Shown here piece by piece: positions 13,837 through 14,643 of a DNA stretch of 14,643 nucleotides (within the stretch, counting starts at the first letter, position 1; the number at the start of each line of letters is the position of its first letter). Source of the DNA: Dehalococcoidia bacterium (lineage in GTDB: Bacteria; Chloroflexota; Dehalococcoidia; Dehalococcoidales; Fen-1064); NCBI GenBank assembly GCA_003153955.1, contig PMCB01000031.1:47784-62426 (forward strand). The letters are read 5' to 3'. The position numbers and the translations under genes are program-made. The notes beneath the pieces are model-generated. The model ran no database searches. It worked only from the letters and a program-made list of their open reading frames with translations, and was not told the origin of the DNA.

Positions 13837-13988
13837 ATGGAGAACATGAATTATGAAGTTCAGACAACGGGTTACTGGGGGGAACATCATCTGCAGCTTT
13901 AACCAACTTCGAGCCGGGAGTTTATGCCGTTGTCGCCGGTGATGAGTGGGGTGCGTTGGTAGTGGTTCATTTCACAGTTTCACAATAA
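13837..13988 (+). pseudogene. Frameshifted C-terminal fragment of a GVYTVVGGDEWG-domain protein
   Basis: The frame from 13837 reads ENMNYEVQTTGYWG, equal to the MKYELTINGYW region of the intact copies. It then runs off frame at the six-G run 13877-13882. From 13878 the frame shifted by one base reads GGTSSAALTNFEPGVYAVV, then AGDEWGALVVVHFTVSQ and stops at 13988, aligning with the last ~35 residues of the proteins at 10980 and 11937. Adding one G restores a single frame. The N-terminal three quarters of the domain and the signal peptide are absent, so this is a remnant whatever the cause of the frameshift. Confidence 0.8.
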
Positions 13989-14031
13989 TGCAACGGATAG
14001 CGATTTTAATAAATTCGATTAAGAGATTAAT

Positions 14032-14553
14032 ATGATCAGGAAACAGGGAATTTTGTTCTTGGCCTTGACCTTCATATTCACATCGGTTCTGATGACCGGT
14101 TGTATTCTCTGGACAGGTTACCCAAGCGGCCCCATAAAATGGACGTTTGTTGGTGGAGACGGTTCATGGAATAGCAGTTCCCGAAAATGGACGGTGTCGT
14201 TTGCACCTGGTGAAACAAAAACAGCCACAATACAGTTGGATAATACAGGTTCTAAGAATTTGTGGGTTGTCCTAGTTGAAGACGCGACTGATTATATTAT
14301 TTTTCACCTGGATGGTCCTTGGGCGCCCCCCAGTGATAATGTGTTGGAAGTTTTAGCTGGAAGTAGTACGTAATTCGCTATAAGTGGCACGGACTCAATT
14401 AATGCTCCACACGGGAATCATAAATACGTTGTAAATTTTGAATGGAGCACGAACCAAAGTAGTTTTCCGAATCAAATGCCTACAGCCATTCCATATTCGA
14501 CTCCCCTTTCTACTCCACTTCCAGCGGATTCTCTATTCCCTCCAAACGGCTAA
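14032..14553 (+). pseudogene. Lipoprotein gene interrupted by one in-frame TAA
   Basis: The signal peptide and lipobox MTGC (C24) are good. The mature part (WTVSFAPGETKTATIQLDNTG...) looks like a secreted beta-sandwich domain. Translation stops at TAA 14371-14373 (codon 114), but the same frame continues for 59 codons (FAISGTDSINAPHGNHKYVV..NFEWSTNQ), then a Pro/Thr-rich tail to TAA 14551-14553, with no other stop. LEVLAGSST-[Q]-FAISGTDS reads as one continuous strand, so a single C-to-T change in CAA is the simplest cause. The truncated 113-aa protein might still be made. It is the second disrupted gene in a row. No clear Shine-Dalgarno beyond AAGAG. Confidence 0.8.
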
Positions 14554-14626
14554 GTATCAACCGATAATATATCACCGAATATAGCGCCTAGGGTAAAGCT
14601 GATGAAATGTAAAGCAAGAAAAATCC

Positions 14627-14643
14627 GTGACCATTTGGTGACC
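14627..14643. repeat. GTGACC...GGTGACC motif at the window edge
   Basis: GTGACCATTTGGTGACC repeats the motif at 7499-7516 with one T fewer and may continue beyond the window. The 73 bp between it and the preceding gene hold nothing that I recognise. Confidence 0.6.

Noticed and set aside
14585..14592. GCGCCTAGG near the window end as another tRNA-Arg acceptor copy
   Set aside because: Only about 6 bases match and no T-arm follows; chance is likely.

Overview
The window reads as a bacterial chromosome segment. Gene structure, lipoprotein signals and sigma70-type promoters are all bacterial. The tandem aldo/keto reductases, the DEDD exonuclease, a streptogramin-lyase-like beta-propeller and many Thr/Ser-rich lipoproteins are compatible with an environmental Chloroflexota (Dehalococcoidia-like) genome. 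That assignment is an impression, because no rRNA or ribosomal marker is present.

Left part (1-3660), GC-rich and probably host backbone: the end of a helix-turn-helix/coiled-coil protein converges, over a shared bidirectional terminator, with a minus-strand DEDD exonuclease. Two tandem paralogous aldo/keto reductases follow, each with a strong ribosome binding site. The gaps before and between them are filled with small palindromes, a ~109-bp MITE-like element and a 15-bp-stem terminator.

Middle part (3700-7800), AT-rich: two membrane-anchored extracytoplasmic proteins look related and are fired from near-identical TTGACA-N17-TACAAT promoters lying almost on top of their start sites. Next come an HNH nuclease with a SAP-like tail and a small two-TM protein with an OB-fold-like domain. 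That last gene is bracketed by two copies of a tRNA 3' end. The second copy is exactly the 3' half of tRNA-Arg(UCG), cut at the anticodon loop, which is the signature of a tyrosine-recombinase attachment site.

Right part (7800-14643): an all-plus-strand run of lipoproteins or secreted proteins. They are a seven-bladed propeller, a pseudo-protease, and several proteins built by mixing two recurring domains (a GYW...GVYTVVGGDEWG domain and an NVSTEPI domain). The run ends in decay: a frameshifted fragment of the GVYTVV domain and a lipoprotein gene interrupted by a single ochre codon. A 17-18 bp motif (GTGACC...GGTGACC) sits next to the tRNA-Arg fragment and again at the last base of the window. 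This suggests that the lipoprotein block is an integrated island whose other end, and integrase if any, lies just outside.
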